Shown here: positions 32,225 through 41,194 of the stretch, in pieces
Layout: every line of letters begins with the position of its first letter
Position numbering within the stretch: the first letter of the stretch is position 1
NCBI RefSeq assembly: GCF_000409775.1
Contig: NZ_KE332391.1
Location: 139,248 to 203,247, forward strand
Direction: 5' to 3'
Length of the DNA stretch: 64,000 nt
Origin: Litchfieldella anticariensis FP35 = DSM 16096
Lineage (GTDB): Bacteria > Pseudomonadota > Gammaproteobacteria > Pseudomonadales > Halomonadaceae
Position numbers and translations under genes: made by a program
Notes under the pieces: model-generated
The model's database searches: none
The model's input: only the letters and a program-made list of their open reading frames with translations
Told to the model about the DNA's origin: nothing

Positions 32225-33244
32225 TCACAAATAACCGAGCTCGCTACAGGCACGCTCGGCCCCCTCATGCAAAGGAAACCGACCCGTATCATGGCAGACC
32301 TCCTCAGGGTAGAATTCGCTCATTGACTTAAGCGCATTGCGCATATTGGAAGCATTCTCCAATACACTCTTTGTCAATTGATAGGCAAGCTCTTCATCCA
32401 TATCCTCATGCACAAACAGCACATGGTCTACCGATGCCGTGACGAACGGTTCTTCCAGGCTATCGTAGAACTCGGCCGGATGGTCGACCTTGATATATCC
32501 GCCGTAACTGTCGATCACCTTGTCAACAATATCTTCCTCTATCTTCAGCCAGACGAGGTCCCTGACCGAAGCGTCCATATCCAGCATGAAGGCTGCAGGC
32601 GCTCGGGTCATCACCATCGAGACATCGACGTGCCCATCGATCATCAGTGACGAATGCTCGGCCTGAGGATTATACGAAACACTCCCACCCCAATCGTTCA
32701 AGTCCTCGATGCTAACACCATACGCTTCCAGGAAACGTCGAGCGGTCAGTTCACCGGGATTGCCGCGCTGGAAAAAGGCCCACCGTAGTGAAGGCTTTTC
32801 ATCAAGCAGCTCACCAACGGTCGTTACCCCATCGGGCAATGCGCTACCACGGATCATGAAGGCAGAATGACTAAGGGCATTGAAGCGCACCAGGGCCCGC
32901 AGGTTTTTCAGGCCGTCGGGAGCCCGTTTACCGATATCTCCCGTGCCCTCCATGGCATCCGCCGTGGTGATGGTATCGGTGATACCTATTGCCTCGTTCG
33001 GCGCTCCCCTCGATATATGGAACGGATTGGTCGTGCCCCCTCCCGAAACCGCCGAGATGTTCAAGCCGTCTATTTTCGTTTCCCAATCCGATATCCATAC
33101 CGACATGACCTCCATGTAAAGGCCGCCGACAGAGCCGGCATAGGCTGTCATATCAATGTCCTGGGCCATTACCCGGTCGGAGCTTGCCATGCCGGCTGCG
33201 ACCATCAATCCCGCTGCTGCTGACGCGTATTTAATGTTTTTCAT
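32225..33244 (-). CDS. TAXI family TRAP solute-binding protein
   Basis: A 339-residue periplasmic receptor. A signal peptide (KYASAAAGLMVAAGMASS) is cleaved near VMAQ-DIDM. The TAXI features include YAGSVGGLYMEVMSVWISDW (a variant of the G-x-x-G-x-Y start), AVSGGGTTNPFHISRGAPNE (the anion-binding loop) and HVDVSMVMTRAPAAFMLD. The ATG at 33244 has a GGAG site. The fused permease at 33280 lies 35 bp upstream in the same unit, so together they form a complete importer. The ligand is unknown, and the neighbouring FAD oxidoreductase suggests a catabolic substrate. Confidence 0.88.
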   Translation of the reverse strand: MKNIKYASAAAGLMVAAGMASSDRVMAQDIDMTAYAGSVGGLYMEVMSVWISDWETKIDGLNISAVSGGGTTNPFHISRGAPNEAIGITDTITTADAMEGTGDIGKRAPDGLKNLRALVRFNALSHSAFMIRGSALPDGVTTVGELLDEKPSLRWAFFQRGNPGELTARRFLEAYGVSIEDLNDWGGSVSYNPQAEHSSLMIDGHVDVSMVMTRAPAAFMLDMDASVRDLVWLKIEEDIVDKVIDSYGGYIKVDHPAEFYDSLEEPFVTASVDHVLFVHEDMDEELAYQLTKSVLENASNMRNALKSMSEFYPEEVCHDTGRFPLHEGAERACSELGYL

Positions 33245-33279
33245 AACAACTCCAATTGATTTGTAATTGTTTAACAAAA

Positions 33280-35187
33280 TCAAGGTGAACCATTCACGGA
33301 CGAACCATGCACCTTTCTTGCATCATACCATTGCCAGGAAAGCACCAGCCCGACAGCGAGTGCTGCCAGCACATCCGTCCATGGCATTGGCATGACAATG
33401 GCCAACAGCGAGACACCCAGAAGTGCTCGCTGCACCATATTCAGACGATGAAGGAACCAATCGGACATCAACACCACGAGCCCAATGACTGCGACAGTCG
33501 TGCTGATGAAGACCTGGAGACCGAACCAGAATCCATGTTCTCCAAGATTCAGAAGCGTTGGATTATAAGCAATCACGATCGGAATCACATACGCGGGCAT
33601 ACCGAGGCGGAGACCACGCATACCGGCGCGCGTGAAGCTACAACCGGCGATCGACGCTGCCGCGAATGTCGCCACACAGACAGGGGGGGTAATGTTCGCG
33701 GTCAGGGCGAACAAGAAAATGATCATGTAGGCGACGAAGGGGTCAATACCGAATTCCATGAGTGCAGTCGCGCCGAACAATGATGCGATAAGAAATGCCC
33801 CGGTTACTGGCATACCGAAGCCAAGCACTATCGTCATGGCGCCGACGATCAAGAGTGCCGGAAACATGTAGCCACCGCTCAGATCTACAAGAAGCCCTGT
33901 TATCTGATAAGGAACGCCCGTCATCTCAAGGATCGCGATACCGATTCCAGCGCAGACCAATACGATACCGATCGAGACGATACGCTTCATTGTGGACACA
34001 GTCGCATCCACCAATTCCCGAATCCCCATTCTCGTTTCACGGCGTAGCCAGCTGATGGGGATGACAGAAAGCGTCGCTACCGTCGCGGCGAAGTATGGCG
34101 TATATCGCATGACAAGCAGAACGATCAGGATCACCAAAGGCAAGGCCAGGTGCCAGTAGCGCGACAGGACTTCACCAAGACTTATCTGTTCTCCTTCTGG
34201 CTCATACACGCCAATTCCCGCTTTATTCGATTCAATATGAACCGCGAAATACAGTGCAAAGACATAGAAGAAGGAAGGAACCAGCGCAGCCACGGCGACA
34301 TAGGCATAGCTGACACGGCTGAACTCGGCAACGATGAAGGCAGCGGCCCCCATCACAGGAGGAAGCAGCTGACCAAGCTGAGAGGCGCAAGCTTCTGTAG
34401 CCGCCGCGAACTCTCTACGATAACCGGCCCGCTTCATCAAGGGGATCGTGACCGCTCCTGTTGCATAGACATTGGCCGCCCCACTGCCAGTCAAGGCGCC
34501 GAAAATCACGCTGGCAATAACGGCCGCCTTGCCAGGCCCGCCCTTCCGGCCACGCGTCATGGACACGATGATTTGCGAAAGCAGGCGCTCTCCTCCGGCC
34601 GCCTGAAGAAAGGCGCCAAAGGCAATGAACATGAACACGATCGACAGCGACAGTGAAGCAAGCGATCCATAAACACCGGTCGATGTCAGGAAGATATGAT
34701 CAAGGAATTTCTCGGCGCCTGCCCCTTGATGTCGAAGCACGCCGGGCAAGTATGAGCCAAGGAGGGTAAAGGCACCGAATGCCACGATAATGATCGGAAG
34801 CACCAGGCCCACTATCCGCCTTGCCAGCTCGATAATAAGTCCAATGGTAACCACGCCCACAATCCAGTCGCCTGTGGTCAGCGGATCCAGATAGGCCAAG
34901 CGCAGGGTAATACGCTCATAATCATTTAGAATATAAACGGCTGAAACAAGCCCGAGGATCGCAAGAACCCAATCAAACCAGTGAGGTATATGAGGGGCTT
35001 CTTCTGCACCATCCTCCACAGTTTTAGGGGTCCGGAAAGGAAGAAGGAGAAACCCAAGAAAAATCAGCGCACTGACATGGATAGGCCGAACCATCATGGG
35101 CTCGGGAACGCCCGTAAGCGCTATGTAGAAGTGATAGATGGCAACGACCAGCATCACTGCGGTTACGCTTCGTACGCTAACCGACAT
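33280..35187 (-). CDS. TRAP transporter fused membrane subunit (TAXI type, 4TM-12TM)
   Basis: A 635-residue protein joining a DctQ-like part and a DctM-like part, as usual for TAXI systems. Conserved stretches are SVIFGALTGSGAANVYATGA, MKRAGYRREFAAATEACASQ, LGQLLPPVMGAAAFIVAE and LTANITPPVCVATFAAAS. The ATG at 35187 follows GGGGAGG. The tail is charged. It is expressed with the TAXI binding protein downstream. No small separate subunit gene is present, which fits the fused form. Confidence 0.92.
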   Translation of the reverse strand: MSVSVRSVTAVMLVVAIYHFYIALTGVPEPMMVRPIHVSALIFLGFLLLPFRTPKTVEDGAEEAPHIPHWFDWVLAILGLVSAVYILNDYERITLRLAYLDPLTTGDWIVGVVTIGLIIELARRIVGLVLPIIIVAFGAFTLLGSYLPGVLRHQGAGAEKFLDHIFLTSTGVYGSLASLSLSIVFMFIAFGAFLQAAGGERLLSQIIVSMTRGRKGGPGKAAVIASVIFGALTGSGAANVYATGAVTIPLMKRAGYRREFAAATEACASQLGQLLPPVMGAAAFIVAEFSRVSYAYVAVAALVPSFFYVFALYFAVHIESNKAGIGVYEPEGEQISLGEVLSRYWHLALPLVILIVLLVMRYTPYFAATVATLSVIPISWLRRETRMGIRELVDATVSTMKRIVSIGIVLVCAGIGIAILEMTGVPYQITGLLVDLSGGYMFPALLIVGAMTIVLGFGMPVTGAFLIASLFGATALMEFGIDPFVAYMIIFLFALTANITPPVCVATFAAASIAGCSFTRAGMRGLRLGMPAYVIPIVIAYNPTLLNLGEHGFWFGLQVFISTTVAVIGLVVLMSDWFLHRLNMVQRALLGVSLLAIVMPMPWTDVLAALAVGLVLSWQWYDARKVHGSSVNGSP

Positions 35188-35317
35188 CTTGTTAACCTCC
35201 CCTTGTTGTACTTGGCGAACGCTACAATTGCTGTGCACTCGCTGCGCTTCTATCAAACAACAGGTCTCTGCATGTCAACCTCTGTGTGGACGTAAAGCTG
35301 CTGCATCGGTGTATGGT

Positions 35318-35351
35318 TTTGTCGAGATAAGATGGCGACGACCTCGACAAA
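35318..35351. promoter_or_regulatory. Inverted repeat upstream of the TAXI operon
   Basis: TTTGTCGAG and CTCGACAAA are perfect 9-bp arms 16 bp apart, between the FAD-oxidoreductase stop and the TAXI permease start. It may be a stem-loop at the end of the oxidoreductase transcript or a binding site for the TAXI promoter; no T-run is seen. Confidence 0.45.
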
Positions 35352-35386
35352 CTTCCAGTGAGCAATGGGGCCGTCACCACACAAGT

Positions 35387-36772
35387 TTAAGAGATTTCCT
35401 CCGCCTTCAATGGCATGTCCATCTTGCGGAGTATCTCCTGCACTTTTGCCACGTCCACATCCCTGACGGTGGTCCCCGACGCGACCGCGACAGCGGCGGC
35501 TACGCCGGCGGCCTGACCAGTGGCCATGCACGCAGGCATGTTACGGGTACGGCCGTGGGCAACATGGTCGGCCGAGATGCAGCGACCTGCCACCAGCAGT
35601 TGACCCACGTCCAAGGGTACCAGGCAGCGGTAGGGGATCTCGTAGGCTCCGAGGCCCTGGAAGTCCACATCCGCCCCCTTGACGTCGTGCACGTCCATGG
35701 CGCAGTTATCAGCGGCAATGGTGTCCTCGAACGGTACGCAATCGATGACATCCTTGCCCGTCAGCATGTACTCCCCGCGTATGTGGCGGGTTTCACGCAC
35801 ACCGATCACTGGGGCAATCTGTCCGATGTGGGCATTCTCGAACCCGGGGATCTTCTCGACCAGGAACGCCGTATAGGCCTCTATCTGACGGTAGATCTCG
35901 AGCATTGCATCGCTCATCTCCAGTGGCGACAGCCCATCCACACCAAGCACTCGCGTGGCGTTCACATAGAGCACACCGTTGGCCGTCTTCAAGGTGATGT
36001 TGTCGCGCTGGAGCTTGATGTTCTTTTCTTTCTGGTAGGCTCTGATCAGATTATTGAACCCCGTCAGCCACAGGCCGTAATCCAGATCCTCATCGTTCTC
36101 GGGTATGGCTCGCGCAGGGACCTCGTCCGGGTTGGCCTTGGCCCATTCAGCCAAGCGTTTCACGTCCACGTTAGAGAGAGTGAAATACATGGAAACCGGC
36201 TGCACAGCATGCGCATCGCCATCGCCAAGCACGTAGGGTGCACCAGCAGCGGCCGCGACGTCGGCATCTGCTGAACAATCGACGACTACCTTGGCACTCA
36301 CATATTGACGGCCGCCCTTGCCCTCGATGATGACGCCGGCAACCTTGTTGTCCTCCATGACCGGCGCCGATACGACTGTCTCGAAGAGCACCCGCACCCC
36401 CGCTTCATGCAGCAGGCGCGTGAGCAGCATTTTCATGATTTCCGGATCGCAGGGCGATGCGATCTTGACGTCTTTCACCTTGGTGGTGGCGACATAGTCG
36501 GCACCCACGCCTCCGACCGAACGCGCGAGGTTCCAGAGCTCGAGGGGGATGCCGCCCGACAGGACTCCTGACGGTTTGGTGTTCAGGCCCAGCGTCATGT
36601 TGCCCCCGAGCGACCCGAAACGCTCGATCAGTACAACGCGCTGCCCTTGGCGCGCTGCTGCCAAAGCCGCCATCGGCCCCGTGGTGCCTCCACCAACGAC
36701 GATGATGTCGGCATCAAGCAAGCAAGGAATCTCACGAGCGGGTTCGGTGATGTTCGGCAAATTGTTCGACAT
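35387..36772 (-). CDS. FAD-dependent oxidoreductase (FAD_oxidored family)
   Basis: A 461-residue flavoprotein. The N-terminal loop DIIVVGGGTTGPMAALAAAR binds FAD, followed by IERFGSLGGNMTLG. The middle part has VVVDCSADADVAAAAGAPYV, and the end has LLVAGRCISADHVAHGRTRN and CMATGQAAGVAAAVAV, the classical C-terminal FAD contact of the PF12831-type family. Substrates in this group are mostly unknown. An AGGAG site precedes the ATG. It lies 200 bp upstream of the TAXI transporter on the same strand and is divergent from an IclR gene with a strong palindrome between. It is probably the first catabolic step for the transported compound. Confidence 0.88.
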   Translation of the reverse strand: MSNNLPNITEPAREIPCLLDADIIVVGGGTTGPMAALAAARQGQRVVLIERFGSLGGNMTLGLNTKPSGVLSGGIPLELWNLARSVGGVGADYVATTKVKDVKIASPCDPEIMKMLLTRLLHEAGVRVLFETVVSAPVMEDNKVAGVIIEGKGGRQYVSAKVVVDCSADADVAAAAGAPYVLGDGDAHAVQPVSMYFTLSNVDVKRLAEWAKANPDEVPARAIPENDEDLDYGLWLTGFNNLIRAYQKEKNIKLQRDNITLKTANGVLYVNATRVLGVDGLSPLEMSDAMLEIYRQIEAYTAFLVEKIPGFENAHIGQIAPVIGVRETRHIRGEYMLTGKDVIDCVPFEDTIAADNCAMDVHDVKGADVDFQGLGAYEIPYRCLVPLDVGQLLVAGRCISADHVAHGRTRNMPACMATGQAAGVAAAVAVASGTTVRDVDVAKVQEILRKMDMPLKAEEIS

Positions 36773-36861
36773 TTCTTAGCTCTCCTGTTTCTGAGCCGAG
36801 CGATATGGGTGCACCGCAGCAACCAGCTATGGCTCAACTATTGATTCATATACGTAACAAT

Positions 36862-36877
36862 GTTTCGTACACGAAAC
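36862..36877. promoter_or_regulatory. IclR operator candidate (FAD oxidoreductase / iclR intergenic)
   Basis: GTTTCG-TACA-CGAAAC is a perfect 16-bp inverted repeat, 90 bp before the oxidoreductase start and 122 bp before the iclR start. Its size and layout match sites used by IclR-type regulators. Confidence 0.6.
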
Positions 36878-36999
36878 TATGGTAGACTATTCTGGTGTTG
36901 TCAAATACACAGGCCCGATTTCCGAGCGATGCTTGCTTCAGGCGATGGGCTGCCCGATGCTTGCCCTTGGAGCCAGTCGGTGCTTGCGCCAGGAGCGGG

Positions 37000-37809
37000 A
37001 TGCAGATGGAGAGACCAGACGTGGATGACAAGACAGGTGGGATCAATCAGAACTACATCGTGCCGGGGCTTCGCCGTGGGCTTGCGGTACTGGGGCTATT
37101 TGGCCGATCACGGCCGACCATGCGTCTTGCCGAAATTGGCCGGGAGCTTGGTCTGCCGCGTGCGACCGCCTTTCGGCTGGTTTACACCCTTGAAACAGAA
37201 GGCTACCTGCTACGTGGCAAGGACTCGGTAACCTATAGCCTCGGCCCTCGAGTATTGACACTGGGTTTCGACTATCTGCACTCTCAGGAACTGATCGAAA
37301 TAGCAGGCCCTTTACTCGACGAACTGAGGGACAGGGTGGGAGCCAGCACTCATATGGGATTACTGGACGGATGCGATGTCCTTTACGTATATCGAGCCCC
37401 ATCCCATCAGCGCCTGTCGAGTAACCGCCGTGTGGGCTCGCGCCTGCCGGCCCATTTTTCTTCTCTCGGCAGAGCCTTGCTAATGGATTTATCGGATGAT
37501 GAACTCGCCGAACTATATGATGACAATTACAATTTCCATGCCTTGACAGAGCGTGGACCTGGCAACCTGGACGAATTGAAGCGTTGTCTCGAAGAAGAAC
37601 GGCAACAGGGATACATAGCAGGTTCATTCATTGGTGACGGCATCATTAGCATTGCAGCACCGGTGCGGGATGCATCCAAGCGCGCTGTTGCCGCTATCAA
37701 TGTCTCGGATTATGAATCACTTCCCTGCATGGAAGATCTTCACGGCACGCTGAAGGACAATGTGCTTAAAACCGCCGCCGATATCTCCCACCACCTAGGA
37801 TATATATAG
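37000..37809 (+). CDS. IclR family regulator of the TAXI/FAD-oxidoreductase locus
   Basis: A 269-residue IclR protein. The winged helix occupies about residues 20-80 (GLRRGLAVLGLFGRSRPTMR, LAEIGRELGLPRATAFRLVY). The effector domain has GASTHMGLLDGCDVLYVYRA, RVGSRLPAHFSSLGRALL and SIAAPVRDASKRAVAAINVS. The ATG at 37000 follows CAGGAGC; the frame opens back to 36895 without a better start. It is divergent from the FAD oxidoreductase and probably controls that gene, the TAXI genes and itself. The effector is unknown. Confidence 0.9.
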   Translation: MQMERPDVDDKTGGINQNYIVPGLRRGLAVLGLFGRSRPTMRLAEIGRELGLPRATAFRLVYTLETEGYLLRGKDSVTYSLGPRVLTLGFDYLHSQELIEIAGPLLDELRDRVGASTHMGLLDGCDVLYVYRAPSHQRLSSNRRVGSRLPAHFSSLGRALLMDLSDDELAELYDDNYNFHALTERGPGNLDELKRCLEEERQQGYIAGSFIGDGIISIAAPVRDASKRAVAAINVSDYESLPCMEDLHGTLKDNVLKTAADISHHLGYI

Positions 37810-37979
37810 CGGGCCACTTCACAAACCAACCCCTGCCGGGGCCAGGTAGATGATGACAAGTAGACGGGCAGGCGTGCAGGTTTGGACCTGCTTTTTGCTC
37901 GAATCGTCACTGTGATGACGATTGCCTAACCCGCGCATACTTCAGAACGAACCTATCCAATAAAAATGGAATCCCCTAT

Positions 37980-39131
37980 ATGCATTTGCTTGCACCAATA
38001 CAGCTTGGCAGTTTGTCATTACCAAATCGCATCATCATGGCTCCCCTGACCCGACAGCGAACTCGTCAGCCCGGCAATGTGCCCTATGGGTTGAATGCCA
38101 CCTATTATGCCCAACGCGCCAGTGCTGGCCTCATCATCACAGAGGGCGCACAGATCAATGCTCAGGGACAGGGATTTGCCTGGACCCCCGGGATTCACAG
38201 TAAAGCCCAGATCGATGGCTGGCGAAAGGTGACCGAGGCCGTACATGCCCGGGGCGGTCGCATCGTCCTGCAGCTATGGCACGTAGGACGGGTATCACAT
38301 CGACTACTGCAGCCCGACGCCGCCGCCCCTGTCGCACCCTCGGCGATCAGGGCCGAGGCGAAGGCATACGTGGAGTTTGCCAATGGCCACGCCGGATTCG
38401 CAGCGGCCGACCAGCCCCGCGCACTGGAACTCGACGATCTGCCACATTTGGTGGAAGATTTCGCCCAGGCTGCAGCAAACTGCATGCATGCAGGTTTTGA
38501 CGGTGTCGAGGTGCAAGCCGGCAACGGTTTTCTATTGGACCAGTTCCTCAGCTCCGGGACGAATCACCGCGATGACGCTTACGGCGGGAAAATTGCAAAC
38601 CGAGCCCGTCTTCCACTGGAAGTGCTGGATGCGGTCGTAGATGCCATAGGCGACCCTGGCCGCGTAGGCATTCATTTCTCGCCGTTGAATACCTACAACG
38701 ACATGCATGACGCCGATCCACACGAAACGTTTCCGTATATGATCGACAGGCTCAATGAACGTGATCTGGCCTATCTGCATCTCACGAACCCGAGGCAGAA
38801 CCACGAGGCAGAAGCCCTGTTGACTTCGCTACGCCATCGCTACCGGGGCCACGTCATCCGCGCTGGCGGCTATGACGCTGCCTTGGGCAACCAGGCCATC
38901 CGAACGGGGGCAACCGACGGGGTCGTCTTTGGCAAACCTTTTATCTCCAATCCAGATTTAGTCGAACGAATCCGTCACGGGGTGCCTTGGACTATGGCGG
39001 ATGAGGAGTCGTTCTATGGCGGTGGGGCGAAGGGGTACACCGACTACCCTAGGCTACAGCTAACAGATCGCTACGAGGAATTGCCAGACTCTGGTTCAGT
39101 TGCTGGCCTGGTCAAACAAGCCCCTCCATGA
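37980..39131 (+). CDS. Old Yellow Enzyme family NADH:flavin oxidoreductase (alkene reductase)
   Basis: A 383-residue FMN enzyme. OYE features: LGSLSLPNRIIMAPLTRQRT, a catalytic-type segment LIITEGAQINAQGQGFAWTP, VLQLWHVGRVSHRLLQP, DGVEVQAGNGFLLDQFLSSG with the substrate pair region, and FGKPFISNPDLVERIRHG. In most OYEs the GVEVHAANGYL segment carries a His; here it reads EVQAGNGFL, so a His is replaced by Gln. It reduces activated C=C bonds of unsaturated carbonyls or nitro-compounds using NAD(P)H. It follows the iclR gene by 170 bp and may be its own unit. Nothing else is seen in 37810-37979. Confidence 0.9.
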   Translation: MHLLAPIQLGSLSLPNRIIMAPLTRQRTRQPGNVPYGLNATYYAQRASAGLIITEGAQINAQGQGFAWTPGIHSKAQIDGWRKVTEAVHARGGRIVLQLWHVGRVSHRLLQPDAAAPVAPSAIRAEAKAYVEFANGHAGFAAADQPRALELDDLPHLVEDFAQAAANCMHAGFDGVEVQAGNGFLLDQFLSSGTNHRDDAYGGKIANRARLPLEVLDAVVDAIGDPGRVGIHFSPLNTYNDMHDADPHETFPYMIDRLNERDLAYLHLTNPRQNHEAEALLTSLRHRYRGHVIRAGGYDAALGNQAIRTGATDGVVFGKPFISNPDLVERIRHGVPWTMADEESFYGGGAKGYTDYPRLQLTDRYEELPDSGSVAGLVKQAPP

Positions 39132-39277
39132 GTCGTCGGTGAATGAGAGAACCCGGTTGGGTGCAATAAACGACGGACCCTCAGCAGCTTTCGCGTTGGC
39201 CGAGGATTCCTCCGGCAATCCGACAAGTAGCGCCAATGGATCATGGAACCAAACGTTCCGGAGCCGATCGTCGGTGC

Positions 39278-39723
39278 TCACCCATGCCTGTGCCGAAGCG
39301 CAGCATGAGCCGGCGGTGTCCCGCCAGGCTCACCCACACCCGGCCCCTTGGCACCGCGGTAGACGGGCGGGAGTTCAGTGCCCACGGCTCTGAGCGTGGA
39401 CACCAGATCCCGCGTCGTGCGATCGGTAACGTCCAGGGGGCATTACAGAACACAGTCGAGATACCGACGATTTCTATGTCAGATGCTTGCGCGAGTAGCG
39501 TCAGCGCAAAGCAATCGTCCGGATCCGTGATGCGGCGGTGGCCACAGGCAGCGTCTGTGTCGACCCACACCCTCTCGGGCATCTGGACAACGGGGCCATT
39601 CTCCACGATCGGCAAGGGAGGCGCCGACAGTTCGCCGGTTCGCCTGGTGGAAACGGGGATGGCAAAGCTCACCAGCAGCAGCACAGCGATCACCACGGCG
39701 ACACTGGCGACGACGAGTTTCAT
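39278..39723 (-). pseudogene. Nucleoside hydrolase pseudogene (frameshifted, truncated)
   Basis: From an ATG at 39723 the frame gives a signal/anchor helix (MKLVVASVAVVIAVLLLVSF) and then VWVDTDAACGHRRI, DPDDCFALTLLAQASDIEI and VGISTVFCNAP, the metal-binding start of inosine-uridine nucleoside hydrolases (DTDxACG, DDCFAL). At about 39433 the match moves to another frame (LDVTDRTTRDLVSTLRAVG, then VYRGAKGP) and meets a TGA at 39278. Only about half a normal protein is left. It is clearly decayed. The stretch 39132-39277 holds no gene. Confidence 0.75.
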
Positions 39724-39981
39724 GGTTCCTCGACACATGCCCCCTCCACCACCTGTACCTTGGTAAATGCCGTCCCTCGCCAAAGCTAGGGTCAGGCTCG
39801 CATAGCGGCAAGAAACGCCTCCCGTCAATACGAACGCTCAATAATCCTTGAATGTAACATAATGTGTACTAACGTTTCAGTAAGCCTGTCGTCGAAAGGC
39901 ACAGACCCGGTTGTAAGAAAGCCGCAGCGTCAGGGGGGTAAGCAATGTCCAGCACATGCACCCCAAATCGGAGGGCATCCC
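39724..39981. other. Intergenic stretch, AT-rich, no gene seen
   Basis: This region between the nucleoside-hydrolase remnant and the small gene at 39982 has a lower-GC centre (around 39840-39900) that could hold a promoter, but no clear -35/-10 pair or palindrome is found. Confidence 0.4.
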
Positions 39982-40197
39982 ATGAACACTCAACACATCA
40001 CTGAAATTGGCCGCTTCCACCTAGGTGTCGTCAGAGCCTCTTGGACAGGACGTACGATCATCACGGCACGACGCGAGCCCGACGAAGGCCCGATGAGTGT
40101 CGAACAAGCAGCCAACGCAAGGCGCGAGGCAGAGTATGTGGCCAGGCGCAACGGTATCAAGGAACCACTGTTACAGATCTGGAAAATCAGTTCGTAA
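39982..40197 (+). CDS. Small hypothetical protein (71 residues)
   Basis: A short frame starting MNTQHITEIGRFHLGVVRAS and ending EPLLQIWKISS. A GGAGG site lies 7 bases before the ATG, and a strong hairpin follows the stop, so it looks like a genuine small gene. The residue pattern is amphipathic, with no membrane segment. I recognise no family. Confidence 0.5.
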   Translation: MNTQHITEIGRFHLGVVRASWTGRTIITARREPDEGPMSVEQAANARREAEYVARRNGIKEPLLQIWKISS

Positions 40198-40223
40198 GCC
40201 TCAACCAGTAGCTGCATGAGTCA

Positions 40224-40248
40224 ATGGGCTTCGCTTTGCGAAGCCCAT
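40224..40248. terminator. Stem-loop after the 71-residue gene
   Basis: ATGGGCTTCGC and GCGAAGCCCAT form a perfect 11-bp stem with a TTT loop, followed by CCTGTCTT. It is well placed as an intrinsic terminator of the small gene, although the T-run is weak. Confidence 0.65.
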
Positions 40249-40337
40249 CCTGTCTTGGCGATACTCCCCTTGTCCCCAGAGTTCGCAGGCTGCCCCCATT
40301 GGAGCTAAAGTGGGAACTCAGTCAAAGGAAGGACAAG

Positions 40338-40718
40338 ATGAGAAATCTTTATCGGATCGTAAAAGCCGACACATGGAAAGAAGCCAAAGAAATCGGCCAT
40401 ATCCCACGCTGCGGAAACGACGAGAGACGAAACCGCATCCACTTGAATGTTCACGAAGCCGTGGAGTACGTAGCGGCGAAATACTACGTACCCGATGAGC
40501 AGCCATTGGCTATCGAATTCGACACAAGCAGTTTCTTGGAGAATATCGAGTGGTTGGAGCCGACTGATGAACTCCCCTGGAAGCAACCTCTAGTCGACAT
40601 CCCCAATCTACCGATCCATGCTGTGGTGGCAATACACCAACTCGACCCTGGGCTTGTCGATGGCAAGAACACCTATAAACTGCGGAAGGTGACTCAAGAT
40701 ACAGCCCGTCACTCCTAA
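40338..40718 (+). CDS. DUF952 domain-containing protein
   Basis: A 126-residue protein starting MRNLYRIVKADTWKEAKEIG, with RIHLNVHEAVEYVAAKYYVP and IEWLEPTDELPWKQPL, resembling the DUF952 layout (an I/V-start strand, W-x-x-A and an F/I-H-x-S-x-x-x-Q-like helix). The ATG has an AAGGAAGGA site. DUF952 proteins are thought to bind or act on nucleotide-like ligands, without proof. The DNA is visibly lower in GC than the average here. Confidence 0.6.
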   Translation: MRNLYRIVKADTWKEAKEIGHIPRCGNDERRNRIHLNVHEAVEYVAAKYYVPDEQPLAIEFDTSSFLENIEWLEPTDELPWKQPLVDIPNLPIHAVVAIHQLDPGLVDGKNTYKLRKVTQDTARHS

Positions 40719-40777
40719 GCAGTGTTTCTCACATGTTTAACGCTTCCAATTATGTATACGTTCAAAAGAGCAGGAAG

Positions 40778-41080
40778 ATGCTGGCTATCATTCTGGAATT
40801 CGACGTTATCCCAGGAAAAGAAGACGCGTTTCGTGAAGCCTGGAAAGAAACGACAAAGTATATCCACACGAATTTTGGCAGTTTAGGCTCACGCCTTCAT
40901 CGGGATGAAAACGGTAGATTCATCGCTTATGCTCAATGGCCAGATCATGAAACCTACAAGAAAGAGCATGACTGGTCAGAAGAAGGAATCAAGTGCCGAG
41001 AGCGGATGCGAGCGACACTGAAGTCTGAAAAAGTGACTGTACTGCATAAGCTTGACGTGGATATCGACTTGCTTGAATAA
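40778..41080 (+). CDS. Antibiotic biosynthesis monooxygenase (ABM) domain protein
   Basis: A 100-residue dimeric alpha-beta barrel type protein. It begins MLAIILEFDVIPGKEDAFRE and has TNFGSLGSRLHRDENGRFIA, YAQWPDHETYKKEHDW. This is the ABM (YgiN-like) pattern of small cofactor-free oxygenases or sensors. The start at 40778 is preferred because the leader from 40733 carries no fold element. It is followed after 114 bp by a convergent second ABM-type gene. The DNA is lower in GC than the surroundings. Its activity is unknown. Confidence 0.7.
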   Translation: MLAIILEFDVIPGKEDAFREAWKETTKYIHTNFGSLGSRLHRDENGRFIAYAQWPDHETYKKEHDWSEEGIKCRERMRATLKSEKVTVLHKLDVDIDLLE

Positions 41081-41194
41081 AAAGCTTCCCGCACTGATTC
41101 AGCGCAATATACTTGTCTCGGAGCCTCTCCCAAAGACCAGGTCGAGGCTTCATGATTCCTTGGAACTGCCAGTTAACTCGAAAGCATGGCAACG

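Noticed and set aside
35138-36274. Long plus-strand open frame of about 378 codons
   Set aside because: It is antisense to the FAD oxidoreductase and the start of the TAXI operon, shows no domain pattern and is rich in His and Gln as expected for a shadow frame.
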